Source: an uncultured Bacillaceae bacterium
GTDB lineage: Bacteria > Bacillota > Bacilli > Bacillales > Bacillaceae_L
Assembly (NCBI GenBank): GCA_947497585.1
Contig: CANMHG010000005.1
Coordinates: forward strand, 1-64,000
Direction: 5' to 3'
Length of the DNA: 64,000 bases
Below, in pieces: positions 53,670 through 62,929 of the stretch. The position numbers and the translations under genes are program-made. The notes beneath the pieces are model-generated. The model was given only the letters and a program-made list of their open reading frames with translations, made no database searches and had not been told where the DNA came from. How positions within the stretch are numbered: position 1 is the first letter of the stretch; every line of letters begins with the position of its first letter.

Positions 53670-54803
53670 TTACTTGTTTTGTCCTACAATTTTAAAATAT
53701 ATTTTCTCATACTCATTAACAATCTTGGTTGAATTAAACTTTTCTATTACAGTATTTCTAGCATTTGTTGACATCCAAGCATGAAGTTTGGAATCACTTA
53801 ATACAGAAATGGCTTTAGAAGCAATTGCTGCAGTATCCCCTAGCTCACACAAATATCCGTTCTCGTTATTCGATATAACCTCTGGTATGCCTCCAATACT
53901 CGTGCCTATACAAGGAACTCCACATGCCATGGCCTCAAGTAACACCAATCCAAAGCTTTCTTTTTCTGATAATAATAGTTTTAAATCACTAATAGAGTAT
54001 AAATCCTCAACATTTTCTTGTTTTCCCAAGAATAGTACTTTGTCTGTCAAGCCAAGCTGCTCAACTAAACGACAAACGACTGTAAGCTCCGGTCCATCAC
54101 CTACTAGCAGCAGTTTAGAAGGAACTTTCTCTTGAATTAATTGAAATGCTTTAATAACATCTGGAACACGCTTTACTTGACGGAAATTCGAAACATGAAT
54201 GATTACTTTTTCGTCTTGTTTAATTCCATATTCCTCTTTTAAATGAAGAGTATTTTTTTTACAATAGATTCTTTCATCTATAAAATTATAAATGGTCTCT
54301 ATTTCCTTAATAGGTTCAATAAGTTCATTAGTTTGAGCAACAAGTGAATTAGATACAGCTGTTACCACATCAGATTTCTCTATACCAAATTTTATTAAAT
54401 TCGTAAGTGAAGGATCGTATCCAAGAACTGTTATATCAGTACCATGAAGAGTCGTGACGATTTTTAAATTTTCCCCTACCATTTCTTTTGCAAGATAAGC
54501 ACATACTGCATGTGGAATGGCATAATGTACGTGCAGTATATCAAGTTTTTCACGCTTTGCCACCTCTGCCATTTTACTAGCCAGCGCTAGATCATAAGGA
54601 GGGTATTTAAACACAGAATATTGATTAACCTCGACTTCGTGATAATAAATATTACAGTAAACCTTATTCAATCGGAAGGGCATACTAGAAGCAATAAAAT
54701 GTATTTCGTGTCCCTTTTCAGCTAAAAGCTTACCTAGTTCTGTTGCAATTACACCTGACCCACCTACGGAAGGATAACAAGTAATCCCTATTTTAAGTTT
54801 CAT
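53670..54803 (-). CDS. bshA: Bacillithiol glycosyltransferase BshA
   Basis: A 377-aa GT4-family glycosyltransferase that joins N-acetylglucosamine to L-malate in the first step of bacillithiol synthesis. Features are the N-terminal [19 protein letters not shown] loop, HGTDITVLG and the [14 protein letters not shown] donor-binding segment. Length and layout match B. subtilis BshA (YpjH, 377 aa). It is 3 bp from bshB1. Confidence 0.96.
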   Translation of the reverse strand: MKLKIGITCYPSVGGSGVIATELGKLLAEKGHEIHFIASSMPFRLNKVYCNIYYHEVEVNQYSVFKYPPYDLALASKMAEVAKREKLDILHVHYAIPHAVCAYLAKEMVGENLKIVTTLHGTDITVLGYDPSLTNLIKFGIEKSDVVTAVSNSLVAQTNELIEPIKEIETIYNFIDERIYCKKNTLHLKEEYGIKQDEKVIIHVSNFRQVKRVPDVIKAFQLIQEKVPSKLLLVGDGPELTVVCRLVEQLGLTDKVLFLGKQENVEDLYSISDLKLLLSEKESFGLVLLEAMACGVPCIGTSIGGIPEVISNNENGYLCELGDTAAIASKAISVLSDSKLHAWMSTNARNTVIEKFNSTKIVNEYEKIYFKIVGQNK

Positions 54804-54806
54804 CCT

Positions 54807-55517
54807 CTATTCTCCTATTAGATCCTTGGAAAGAAGCACTGGTTTCTTTGTAATAAAACCTTCTGCATATTCTACGCCAACTTCTTTACCAAATAATCTT
54901 TCTCTAGCTTCTACAGTTTCTATATAACCATTAACAAGTGGCGTATCAATCGTATTACTTTGTTTTGAAAATTGACTTTCATACGTACGAAGGGACTGTA
55001 GCTTAATGTCCATCACTTCTGAAATATCTACAACAAAGCTTGGTCTATGAAAACCATTTATCATATAGAAATAAATTGATTCGGCTTTATGGGGACCCAA
55101 TCCTTCGTTATCTACATATTTACGAATACCAGCTGAAAAAGCTGCCTCTTCTATTAGTCTTGAACAGTTTCCATGGTCAGGATGACGGTCTTCATAATAA
55201 GGGGTAAAAATCAACTTCGGTTTATACTTTCGAATAATGGTTACTATTTTCTTTATGTATGATTCAGTTATTACCAGTCCACGGTCAGGTAAATGTAAAT
55301 TTTCTCTAACTTCCAAACCAAGTAGATTAGAGGCTTTGTCAGCTTCATGAGTACGTGTTTCAACATTACCGTTCGAAGACAGTTCAGCAAGCGTTAAATC
55401 ACATATCCCCACCCGTTTACCTTCTCTTGCATACTTAGCAAGTGTCCCACCCATTCCAATTTCAACATCATCAGGGTGAGCACCGAATGCTAGGATATCT
55501 AAATTAATATTACTCAT
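54807..55517 (-). CDS. bshB1: Bacillithiol deacetylase BshB1
   Basis: A 236-aa PIG-L-type zinc deacetylase that removes the acetyl group from GlcNAc-malate. Zinc ligands are in [10 protein letters not shown] (HPDD) and RHPDHGNC. It precedes bshA and follows mgsA with an 8-bp overlap, as in B. subtilis. Confidence 0.96.
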   Translation of the reverse strand: MSNINLDILAFGAHPDDVEIGMGGTLAKYAREGKRVGICDLTLAELSSNGNVETRTHEADKASNLLGLEVRENLHLPDRGLVITESYIKKIVTIIRKYKPKLIFTPYYEDRHPDHGNCSRLIEEAAFSAGIRKYVDNEGLGPHKAESIYFYMINGFHRPSFVVDISEVMDIKLQSLRTYESQFSKQSNTIDTPLVNGYIETVEARERLFGKEVGVEYAEGFITKKPVLLSKDLIGE

Positions 55518-55935
55518 CTTTTACACCAGTTGTTTCCTTTACTACTTTCCTCCAGCTTAAATCTCCTCGCTCTAAACCGTGAATAAGTATTTCTGCCGTA
55601 CCCATATTGGTTGCTAAGGGGATAGAATAAACGTCACATAGTCTTACTAGAGCCGTAACATCAGGCTCATGTGGCTGAGCAGTTAGAGGGTCACGGAAAA
55701 AGATAACAATATCCATTTGGTTTTTAGCAATTAATGCACCTATTTCTTGGTCCCCCCCAAGAGGACCAGATTGGAAACGATGAATTTTTAAACCTGTTGC
55801 TTCGGTTAGTTTTAAACCGGTTGTTCCCGTAGCAAATAATTGGTTTTGCTCTTGGCCTAAAATATCTTTATATGCTGTTACAAATTCGATTAAAGCTGGC
55901 TTTTTGTTATCATGGGCAATAAGTGCAATATTCAA
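55510..55935 (-). CDS. mgsA: Methylglyoxal synthase MgsA
   Basis: A 141-aa enzyme that makes methylglyoxal from dihydroxyacetone phosphate. Motifs are ALIAHDNKK at the start and [21 protein letters not shown] in the middle. It is part of the mgsA-bshB1-bshA run. The C-terminus overlaps bshB1 by 8 bp. Confidence 0.95.
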   Translation of the reverse strand: MNIALIAHDNKKPALIEFVTAYKDILGQEQNQLFATGTTGLKLTEATGLKIHRFQSGPLGGDQEIGALIAKNQMDIVIFFRDPLTAQPHEPDVTALVRLCDVYSIPLATNMGTAEILIHGLERGDLSWRKVVKETTGVKDE

Positions 55936-55946
55936 ACGAAGTCCCC

Positions 55947-56747
55947 CTACTCAATTATATTCTCTAGGCCGTAAACTAATAAATCAATTTTCATAATTGT
56001 TTCAACTGCTAGCTTTACTCCTGACATGAAAGATTCACGGTTGAAAGAGTCATGACGAATTGAAAGCATTTGGCCATTACCTCCAAAAAGAACCTCTTGA
56101 TGTGCAATTAATCCTGGTAAACGAACACTATGTATATGAATACCGTCATATGAAGCACCTCTAGCACCTTGCATTATTTCCTTTTCCTCGGGGTGTCCTT
56201 GCTTCTTTGACTCTCTTACAGTTGAAATTAGTTCTGCGGTTTTAGCAGCAGTTCCAGAAGGTGCATCTAGCTTTTTGTCATGGTGTAGTTCAATGATTTC
56301 AATATCTTGAAAGTATTTTGCAGCCATTTGGCTAAACTTCATCATAAGTATTGCTCCAATTGCAAAATTGGGTGCAATAATTGCACCAATTCCTTTTTCT
56401 TCAGCTAGTTTTGATAGAGTTTCTAGATCCTCTTTAGAAAAACCAGTAGTTCCAACTACAGGTCTTACTCCATATTGAAGTGCAATCTCAGTATGTACTC
56501 TTCCAACTTCAGGTGTTGTTAAATCGATTAACACATCAGGCTGTAATTCACTAAAGCATGCTTCAATATCTGTATAAATAGGTGCATCAAGATTAGGTAG
56601 CCCTTCAATTTCCGATACTTTTTTCCCACCGTACTTATGATCAATAGCACCAACTAAGGTGAAATGTTCAGTATCTTTTACTAATTGTAAAGCTTCTCTT
56701 CCCATTCTACCTCTTGGTCCTGCGACAACGATTTTAATTTCACTCAT
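55947..56747 (-). CDS. dapB: 4-hydroxy-tetrahydrodipicolinate reductase DapB
   Basis: A 266-aa NAD(P)H-dependent reductase of lysine and diaminopimelate synthesis. The nucleotide loop is [12 protein letters not shown] and the substrate motif is [13 protein letters not shown]. Its products feed the cell wall and dipicolinate, so it matters for spores. It lies 11 bp from mgsA and 22 bp from ypjD, all on the minus strand. Confidence 0.96.
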   Translation of the reverse strand: MSEIKIVVAGPRGRMGREALQLVKDTEHFTLVGAIDHKYGGKKVSEIEGLPNLDAPIYTDIEACFSELQPDVLIDLTTPEVGRVHTEIALQYGVRPVVGTTGFSKEDLETLSKLAEEKGIGAIIAPNFAIGAILMMKFSQMAAKYFQDIEIIELHHDKKLDAPSGTAAKTAELISTVRESKKQGHPEEKEIMQGARGASYDGIHIHSVRLPGLIAHQEVLFGGNGQMLSIRHDSFNRESFMSGVKLAVETIMKIDLLVYGLENIIE

Positions 56748-56769
56748 ATATGTACACTCCTATTATATT

Positions 56770-57105
56770 TTACTCTGTATCCTTTTTAGTCCAGCGATCC
56801 TTATCTCTTGTATTAAACTTATTCATGACAATTTTGTGGGCTTCTTCAAGATCTATATTTAGTGAGTTCGCAAAGCAAATGAGGACAAACAAAACATCAC
56901 CCATCTCTTCCTCGACTGTACGTTCCTTCTCAGTTGACTTTTTTGGTTTTTCACCGTAGTAGTGATTTACTTCCCGAGCCAGTTCGCCTAGCTCCTCAGT
57001 CATTCTCGCTAATAGAGCTAGAGGACTAAAGTATCCTTCTTTAAATTGACTAATATATGCATCAACTTCATCTTGCATTTCCTTCATCGTTAACTTACTA
57101 GACAT
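56770..57105 (-). CDS. ypjD: MazG-like nucleotide pyrophosphohydrolase YpjD
   Basis: A 111-aa all-alpha MazG-type protein. The metal-binding motif is EELGELAREV, followed by EEEMGDVLFVLICFAN (E-x2-E...E-x2-D). It probably hydrolyses non-canonical dNTPs. ATG 57105 is behind AGGGTGAAAG; the GTG three codons upstream is less likely. The length equals B. subtilis YpjD (111 aa). It starts the ypjD-dapB-mgsA-bsh-cca-birA run. Confidence 0.9.
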   Translation of the reverse strand: MSSKLTMKEMQDEVDAYISQFKEGYFSPLALLARMTEELGELAREVNHYYGEKPKKSTEKERTVEEEMGDVLFVLICFANSLNIDLEEAHKIVMNKFNTRDKDRWTKKDTE

Positions 57106-57209
57106 CTCTTTCACCCTACCTTACATATTCTTACTCTAATGTTAGCTAAATCGAAACAATTTGACAAATATTTTGAAATGCTGAGGATGTATTTTCTGTC
57201 TAATTTAAC

Positions 57210-57995
57210 AATAGATTTCAGACTTGTTTCCACTTGCCACTATTCAACCTGTCTGAATCAAGGCGGGATTCGGACTCGTTTCCACTTGCGTGTACTCAAC
57301 CTGTACGAATCTGCTTGGGATTCGGACTCGTTTTCACTTGTGACTACTCAACCTGTCCCAATCTGCTCGGGATTCGGACTCGTTTACACTTGCGACTACT
57401 CAACCTGTCCCAATCTGCTCGGGATTCGGACTCGTTTCCACTTGCAACTACTCAACCTGTCCCAATCTGCTCGGGATTCGGACTCGTTTCCACTTGCGAC
57501 TACTCAACCTTTACGAATCTGCATCGGATTCGGACTCGTTTCCACTTGTGACTACTCAACCTGTCCCAATCGCTCGGGATTCGGACTCGTTTCCACTTGC
57601 AACTACTCAACCTGTCCCAATCTGCTCGGAATTCGGACACGTTTCCACTTGCGACTACTCAACCTGTCCCAATCTGCTCGGAATTCGGACACGTTTCCAC
57701 TTGCGACTACTCAACCTGTACGAATCTGCTCGGGATTCGGACTCGTTTCCACTTGCAACTACTCAACCTTTACGAATCAGCTTGGGATTCGGACTCGTTT
57801 CCACTTGCGACTACTCAACCTGTACGAATCTGCTCGGGATTCGGACTCGTTTCCACTTGCGACTACTCAACCTGTCCCAATCTGCTCGGGATTCGGACTC
57901 GTTTCCACTTGCGACTACTCAACCTGTACGAATCTGCTTGGGATTCGGACTCGTTTGCCCTTTTTACTCCTTAACCTGTCCGAGAAACAAACAAG
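57210..57995. repeat. Tandem array 3, 52-bp units
   Basis: CAACC-phased units start at 57245, 57297, 57349, 57401, 57453, 57505, 57557, 57608, 57660, 57712, 57764, 57816, 57868, 57920 and 57972, that is 15 units; every step is 52 except one of 51 (a lost T). The core is GGATTCGGACTCGTTTCCAC followed by TTGCGACTACTCAACCTGT. It shares CTCAACCTGT(C/A)CGAAT and ATTCGGACTCGTTT with array 2. The two end units are diverged and the middle is uniform. It lies between the divergent genes ypjD and the YitT-family gene. All three forward frames are open only because the unit lacks stop codons. Confidence 0.97.
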
Positions 57996-58070
57996 GATTC
58001 GAACTCGTTTGATCGCTTGCACTGACAAAACTAAAATAGAATCCTGCTAAGTGATAATTTTTAACATGAA

Positions 58071-58099
58071 TTGCTAGTTTTAGTTAGGTTGACTATAAT
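58071..58099 (+). promoter_or_regulatory. Sigma-A promoter of the YitT-family gene
   Basis: TTGCTA at 58071-58076, then 17 bp, then TATAAT at 58094-58099. It lies about 75 bp after the last unit of array 3 and 36 bp before the start codon. Confidence 0.7.
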
Positions 58100-58134
58100 A
58101 ATAAAGTTATCATTTGTTTTTAGGGGTGATTAAT

Positions 58135-59004
58135 CTGTTAGGTTTAAAATTTAAAAATATTGTCTTTATTATTTTAGGAACCATTATTTTTGCCTTTGGT
58201 CTTGTTCATTTTAACATGCAGAACAATTTAGCAGAAGGCGGTTTTACAGGGATTACACTACTCCTTTATTTCGTTTGGAATTTTGACCCTGCAATAAGCA
58301 ACCTTGTTCTGAACATTCCTCTTTTCTTTATTGGGTGGAAGTTACTAGGAAGGACCTCTTTTCTCTATACGATTTTAGGTACAGTCGGTCTATCCATTTT
58401 CCTTTGGATTTTTCAAAGATATCAAATTCAGATGCCACTTCACGATGACCTTACCTTAGCAGCTCTATTTGCAGGTATTTCTATTGGGGTAGGATTAGGT
58501 ATCATTTTTAGATATGGTGGAACAACTGGTGGAGTAGATATCATCGCAAGGCTTGTACATAAATATGTGGGCTGGAGTATGGGAAAAACAATGTTTCTTT
58601 TTGATGCATGTGTTATTACTTTATCCCTAATTACATACTTAACTTATCGTGAGGCAATGTATACACTTGTTGCAGTGTTTGTTGGTGCAAGAGTAATTGA
58701 CTTCATGCAAGAAGGAGCTTATTCTGCTAAAGGGGCCACTATTATATCAGACAAAAACGAAGAAATCGCAGCTAGAATCATGAGCGAAATGGAACGTGGA
58801 GTAACGGTATTGAAAGGACAAGGCTCGTTTTCAAAGCAAGAACGTGATATCTTGTATTGTGTAGTAGGTAGGAATGAAATTGTCCGCCTTAAAAATGTAA
58901 TTAATTCGATAGACCCGCATGCATTTGTCGCGGTAAGTGACGTACGTGATGTGCTAGGAGAAGGCTTTACACTCGATGAAAATAAAAAACCAATTGAACG
59001 ATGA
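58135..59004 (+). CDS. ypjC: YitT-family membrane protein (YpjC-like)
   Basis: About 289 aa, with five or six N-terminal membrane helices (about 1-200) and a C-terminal DUF2179 cytoplasmic domain starting near GATIISDKNEEIAARIM. This is the YitT architecture; B. subtilis YpjC sits in the same place. The best ribosome site (AGGGGTGATT) is 3 nt from a CTG at 58135, whereas the TTG at 58114 and GTG at 58126 have none, so CTG is the likely start. Function unknown. Transcribed from a promoter next to array 3. Confidence 0.85.
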   Translation: MLGLKFKNIVFIILGTIIFAFGLVHFNMQNNLAEGGFTGITLLLYFVWNFDPAISNLVLNIPLFFIGWKLLGRTSFLYTILGTVGLSIFLWIFQRYQIQMPLHDDLTLAALFAGISIGVGLGIIFRYGGTTGGVDIIARLVHKYVGWSMGKTMFLFDACVITLSLITYLTYREAMYTLVAVFVGARVIDFMQEGAYSAKGATIISDKNEEIAARIMSEMERGVTVLKGQGSFSKQERDILYCVVGRNEIVRLKNVINSIDPHAFVAVSDVRDVLGEGFTLDENKKPIER

Positions 59005-59006
59005 AA

Positions 59007-59042
59007 AAGAGGGTATCCCATTTATCACTATGGGATACCCTC
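59007..59042. terminator. Bidirectional terminator, ypjC and yugP
   Basis: GAGGGTATCCCA and TGGGATACCCTC form a perfect 12-bp stem. T-rich flanks lie on both sides. It separates converging genes. Confidence 0.85.
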
Positions 59043-59061
59043 TATATTTATTAACCCGGGC

Positions 59062-59736
59062 TTATTCTTCTCGGGTCATACCAGTATAAAGTAAAACTAG
59101 TCTCAGTAGCTCAAGAACAGCAACTGCAGCAGCGGCCACATAAGTCATTGCAGCAGCATTTAACACCTTTCTCGTTTCACGCTCTTCATCGTTCCTAATA
59201 ACCCCTGCCGAAACAATTTGCTCCATTGCACGGCTAGAAGCATTGAACTCTACTGGAAGTGTTACAACTTGAAATAATACTGCAGCAGCCATGAAAATAA
59301 TTCCAAATAACAATAAATCAGCTAATCCAGCTAACATTCCAACTATGATTAATATCCACGAAATGTTTGAACCAAAGCTAGCTACTGGAACTAATGCATG
59401 TCTAAATCGTAAAAAAGCATATTCCTCTTGGTCCTGCATTGCATGACCTACCTCGTGGGCAGCAACTGCTGCTCCAGCAATTGAATCTCCGTGAAAGTTC
59501 CCTGAAGATAGACGAACAACTTTTGTACGTGGGTCATAATGGTCTGAAAGAAAACCTGGTGTTTCTTCAACTGCTACATTATATAATCCATTATCATCTA
59601 GTATTTTTCTTGCTACTTGAGCTCCTGTCATTCCAGAAGAAGATGGTACTTGTGAGTACTTCTTATATGTACTCTTAACTTTCATCTGGGCCCACAGTGG
59701 TACTATAATGATAATTGCAAAATAAATTAAGAACAT
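59062..59736 (-). CDS. yugP: Membrane zinc metallopeptidase YugP
   Basis: A 224-aa protein with an N-terminal helix, the zinc motif AHEVGHAMQD (HExxH), and several hydrophobic segments in the second half. It is close in length to B. subtilis YugP (225 aa), family PF04298. Membrane proteolysis is expected but no substrate is known. Here it lies between ypjC and ypjB, a place it does not hold in B. subtilis. ATAGGGGCTATGTAAA precedes the start. Confidence 0.9.
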   Translation of the reverse strand: MFLIYFAIIIIVPLWAQMKVKSTYKKYSQVPSSSGMTGAQVARKILDDNGLYNVAVEETPGFLSDHYDPRTKVVRLSSGNFHGDSIAGAAVAAHEVGHAMQDQEEYAFLRFRHALVPVASFGSNISWILIIVGMLAGLADLLLFGIIFMAAAVLFQVVTLPVEFNASSRAMEQIVSAGVIRNDEERETRKVLNAAAMTYVAAAAVAVLELLRLVLLYTGMTREE

Positions 59737-59817
59737 TTTACATAGCCCCTATTCTTTTACTGTCTTTATTTATATTTAATCTTATTAAAGACAAAGAATA
59801 ATGTCAATTTATAGACA

Positions 59818-60609
59818 TTACTCCTCAGTGTCCCTTTTTGGTAGCTTTTTTTGCTTATCTCCTTTGTATTTTCTCCAACCTACGTAAGATAATGTAAGAA
59901 TGATTACACTTCCTGTTGAAATCATAACCCAAATTAGAGAAGGATCAGCTTCATCCTCAGTCATCTTATCAAATAACTCCTTCAGATCCATTTCCATTTG
60001 TTCCATCTGTTGAATTCTAGTCGATTTTTTCAACCCTTCGTTTCGATAACTATCTAAAAAATGAATATGAGAATCCATTTTCTGAATTTGGCTAGAAGGT
60101 AAATCCACCTGAATACTTGGATGTATTATATCGAACTTTTTCAAGAAAATATTCAATTGGTGCTGATAAGACTGACTGTTCCCATCTTCTAGAACATGCT
60201 GTTTCATGACGCTAAAAGTGGTCATAATAGAGTCTTCCATCTCAGTCCATAAAGGTTGATGTTCAGAGCTTATCGCATCAACTACAAGTCTAAATTGAGT
60301 AACTTTTGTTAACCTGTCGTCATAACTATTTGAAGTGGAGGTAACAGCTTCTAACGCACTATTATGAGTGACTGTAATAACCCGTAATTCATCCATGGAA
60401 AAAGTTCCATTTCGAAAGTTGAGTAAAAAGTCATTTGAAAACTGTTGTAATAGCTGCTTCGCTTCCTCATATCGTTCTTGTTTTACCATTAATAGAGCTT
60501 GCCCAGATAATTCATCTAACTTCGCCCAGTTATCTGTTGATCCAGCATTAGTCACATTGGGTAGTAGTAAAATAAAAATAAAAAGTACAGATAAGATTCT
60601 AAGCTTCAT
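59818..60609 (-). CDS. ypjB: Sporulation protein YpjB
   Basis: A 263-aa protein with an N-terminal signal peptide (about 1-22), an extracytoplasmic helical domain and a C-terminal membrane helix (about 225-245, LIWVMISTGSVIILTLSYVG) followed by a basic tail. It belongs to the SpoYpjB family. Its synteny with ypjA and the qcr operon matches B. subtilis. Its role in sporulation is not defined to me. Confidence 0.85.
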   Translation of the reverse strand: MKLRILSVLFIFILLLPNVTNAGSTDNWAKLDELSGQALLMVKQERYEEAKQLLQQFSNDFLLNFRNGTFSMDELRVITVTHNSALEAVTSTSNSYDDRLTKVTQFRLVVDAISSEHQPLWTEMEDSIMTTFSVMKQHVLEDGNSQSYQHQLNIFLKKFDIIHPSIQVDLPSSQIQKMDSHIHFLDSYRNEGLKKSTRIQQMEQMEMDLKELFDKMTEDEADPSLIWVMISTGSVIILTLSYVGWRKYKGDKQKKLPKRDTEE

Positions 60610-60680
60610 ACTTGTCCCTCCTCAAACTTCTAATAAAATGTATGAGAAGGTGGACAAGAGTAGACCAAAAAATTAAATAA

Positions 60681-61286
60681 TCACTTAAAATTATGTGGTA
60701 AATTTAATTGTAATCTATTTTTTCGAATGCAGAAGAAATAAGTAAGGAATAGAGCAGTTATACTTAGCCAAAAAGTAAAGTAACCAATTTGCGGTATGTA
60801 GTCGTTTAACACTCTATACTGTGGCATCATAAAAAACACATAATCAATCACATCATTATGTAATGTCCAAACAGCAGCAATTACAAGGTGGATTGGCTTA
60901 ATCCGATAATAAGGAGCATATAGCAATCCCTGAACTGCCATCCCAAAATGAGAAAATACTAACATATAACCAGCAATTCCTAGTTCACCAGTTACTGCCA
61001 ACACCAACAAATTCATAACAACAGCCCAAATACCATATTTAAACAAGGTAATAATAGCAAGGGCTTCAATTAAAGGCCAATTTTTTTTAAATAAAAAGGC
61101 AATTAATACAAATACAAAAAACAAACTTGCTGTTGGACTATCTGGTACAAACACTAAAAATTTTGAAGGAGTAATTGCTAATTGACCTTCATACCAAATG
61201 TAGCCATAAATAGTACCCACAATATTAATGATAAGAAGTGTTAACAATACCCATCTTTGACCTAACAAATAGATTATTGATTTCAT
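60681..61286 (-). CDS. ypjA: YpjA-like DUF1405 membrane protein
   Basis: A 201-aa protein with about six membrane segments, of the DUF1405 family. Characteristic segments include FVPDSPTASLFF and LHNDVIDYVFFMMPQYR. No catalytic motif is evident. It is between ypjB and qcrC on the minus strand, with a terminator separating it from the qcr operon. Function unknown. Confidence 0.88.
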   Translation of the reverse strand: MKSIIYLLGQRWVLLTLLIINIVGTIYGYIWYEGQLAITPSKFLVFVPDSPTASLFFVFVLIAFLFKKNWPLIEALAIITLFKYGIWAVVMNLLVLAVTGELGIAGYMLVFSHFGMAVQGLLYAPYYRIKPIHLVIAAVWTLHNDVIDYVFFMMPQYRVLNDYIPQIGYFTFWLSITALFLTYFFCIRKNRLQLNLPHNFK

Positions 61287-61374
61287 AAAGAGTCTCCAAT
61301 CTTCATCTAGTAACTATTTAAGGTTTACTAAAACTTTTCCCGGATGTCAAGAATGAAGAACATTGAACAAAACA

Positions 61375-61401
61375 AAAAAGCTGACAATTGTCAGCTTTTT
61401 T
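61375..61401. terminator. Terminator of qcrABC
   Basis: AAAAGCTGAC and GTCAGCTTTT form a perfect palindrome with long A and T runs on both sides. It lies 9 bp after the qcrC stop. Confidence 0.92.
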
Positions 61402-61409
61402 GTTTTTTA

Positions 61410-62192
61410 TTATTCAGTACCTGAACCTAGTTCTACTAGGAAGTCTGCAAGCTTTTCAAGCTCCTCATCAGTTCCAGCAAATAGACCAGCAGGCATTTTT
61501 CCGCTTTCTGTACCATTTACAGCAATGTGCATGATTTCCTCTTTAGTTAATTGTAAGTTAACTAAAGGTGGAGCAAGTGCGCCATTACCTGTTAGGTTTT
61601 CACCATGACAGGTTAAACAAGTATTTGCTTGAAGGATTTTGTAGCCTTCTGCTTCAGCATCAAATTCAACCTCTTCAACAAGTTTACCTTGTTCCGCAGC
61701 TGCTTCCCAGTCATGCTGAGCAACAGATTCCCAAGTTAAAAAGATCGTTGCAGCAACTCCTAGAAGCATTAAACCAGTTGCAATTGGTCTCTTTGAAGGC
61801 CTACGCTCAGGGCTACGGTCAAGAAATGGTGCTAATAAAAGCGCACCAAATGCTAAACCAGGCATTACAAGAGCACCTACAACTGTATAAGGACCAGCAG
61901 CATAAGTGTATTTAAGTAATTGGTATAAGAACAAGAAATACCAGTCAGGAAGTGGTATATAAGCTGTATCAGTAGGATCAGCTACACGCTCTAACGGAGA
62001 TGGATGGGCTACTGTTAAACATAAGAACCCAATTAAGAAAACTGCACCTACCATCCATTCCTTTAGTAAGAAGTTAGGCCAGAACGCTTCTGTCTTCCCA
62101 GGATACTCTGAATAATCTTTTGGAATGTTAGGCTTACGAGTTGCAGGAACACGTGAATCCCCAACAAATTTCATACCTTTTCCACGATGCAT
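61410..62192 (-). CDS. qcrC: Menaquinol:cytochrome c reductase cytochrome c subunit QcrC
   Basis: A 260-aa fused subunit: subunit-IV-like N-terminal membrane helices (about 48-155) and a C-terminal cytochrome c domain with heme motif CLTCH near residue 198 and an axial Met in the GKMPAG segment. It passes electrons from the bc complex. Two cysteine-linked heme attachment positions are intact. It is the third gene of qcrABC. The B. subtilis counterpart is 255 aa. Confidence 0.96.
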   Translation of the reverse strand: MHRGKGMKFVGDSRVPATRKPNIPKDYSEYPGKTEAFWPNFLLKEWMVGAVFLIGFLCLTVAHPSPLERVADPTDTAYIPLPDWYFLFLYQLLKYTYAAGPYTVVGALVMPGLAFGALLLAPFLDRSPERRPSKRPIATGLMLLGVAATIFLTWESVAQHDWEAAAEQGKLVEEVEFDAEAEGYKILQANTCLTCHGENLTGNGALAPPLVNLQLTKEEIMHIAVNGTESGKMPAGLFAGTDEELEKLADFLVELGSGTE

Positions 62193-62251
62193 ATTCGGTC
62201 TCCCTCCTTTTCAAAGGTTATCAGTTTATTTATCTTTTAGTTTAATTAATC

Positions 62252-62926
62252 TTATAGTGGACCAGAGATACCTTGTTTACGAATCATGATAAAGTGAGCT
62301 GCCATTAAACCAAATAAGGCTGCTGGTAAGAAGAAAACATGAATCGCAAAGAATCTTGTTAGTGTTTGTGCACCAACAATCTCAGGGTGTCCAGCAAGTA
62401 ATGTTTTAATTTGAGTACCTATTAATGGAGTAGCCTCTGCAATCTGTAATCCTACTTTTGTTGCGAATAGAGCTTTCATATCCCAAGGTAATAGATAACC
62501 TGTAAATCCTAATCCTAACATAACAAAGAAAATTAATACCCCAACTACCCAGTTTAACTCACGTGGCTTTTTATATGCGCCTTGGAAGAAAACACGAAGA
62601 GTATGTAGGAACATCATTACGATTACCAAGCTTGCTCCCCAGTGGTGCATTCCGCGGACAATTTGACCAAATGCCACTTCGTTTTGTAGATAGTATACAG
62701 ATTCCCAAGCATTCTTAATATCTGGAACATAATACATTGTTAGGAACATTCCAGATAGTATTTGAATAACGGTAACAAAGAATGTTAGACCGCCAAAACA
62801 ATAAACGAACGCTGAGAAATGATGTGCAGGGTTAACGTGTTCTGGAACTTCATGATCAGCAATATCACGCCACATAGGGGTAATATCTAAACGCTCATCA
62901 ACCCAGTCATAAATCTTATTAAGCAT
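62252..62926 (-). CDS. qcrB: Cytochrome b subunit QcrB
   Basis: A 224-aa cytochrome b6-type protein, four membrane helices with the heme b ligands His in RGMHHWGAS and in FLHTLR and later FFAIHVFFLP and AAHFIM. It is the same length as B. subtilis QcrB (224 aa). It oxidises menaquinol and moves electrons across the membrane. It is 3 bp from qcrA and 59 bp from qcrC. Confidence 0.97.
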   Translation of the reverse strand: MLNKIYDWVDERLDITPMWRDIADHEVPEHVNPAHHFSAFVYCFGGLTFFVTVIQILSGMFLTMYYVPDIKNAWESVYYLQNEVAFGQIVRGMHHWGASLVIVMMFLHTLRVFFQGAYKKPRELNWVVGVLIFFVMLGLGFTGYLLPWDMKALFATKVGLQIAEATPLIGTQIKTLLAGHPEIVGAQTLTRFFAIHVFFLPAALFGLMAAHFIMIRKQGISGPL

Positions 62927-62929
62927 CGA

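Noticed and set aside
57139..58050. A 303-codon open frame, and other long frames in all three forward phases, across array 3
   Set aside because: The 52-bp unit contains no stop codon on this strand, so every frame stays open. The period is not a multiple of three, there is no ribosome site, and the product would be a shifting low-complexity repeat.
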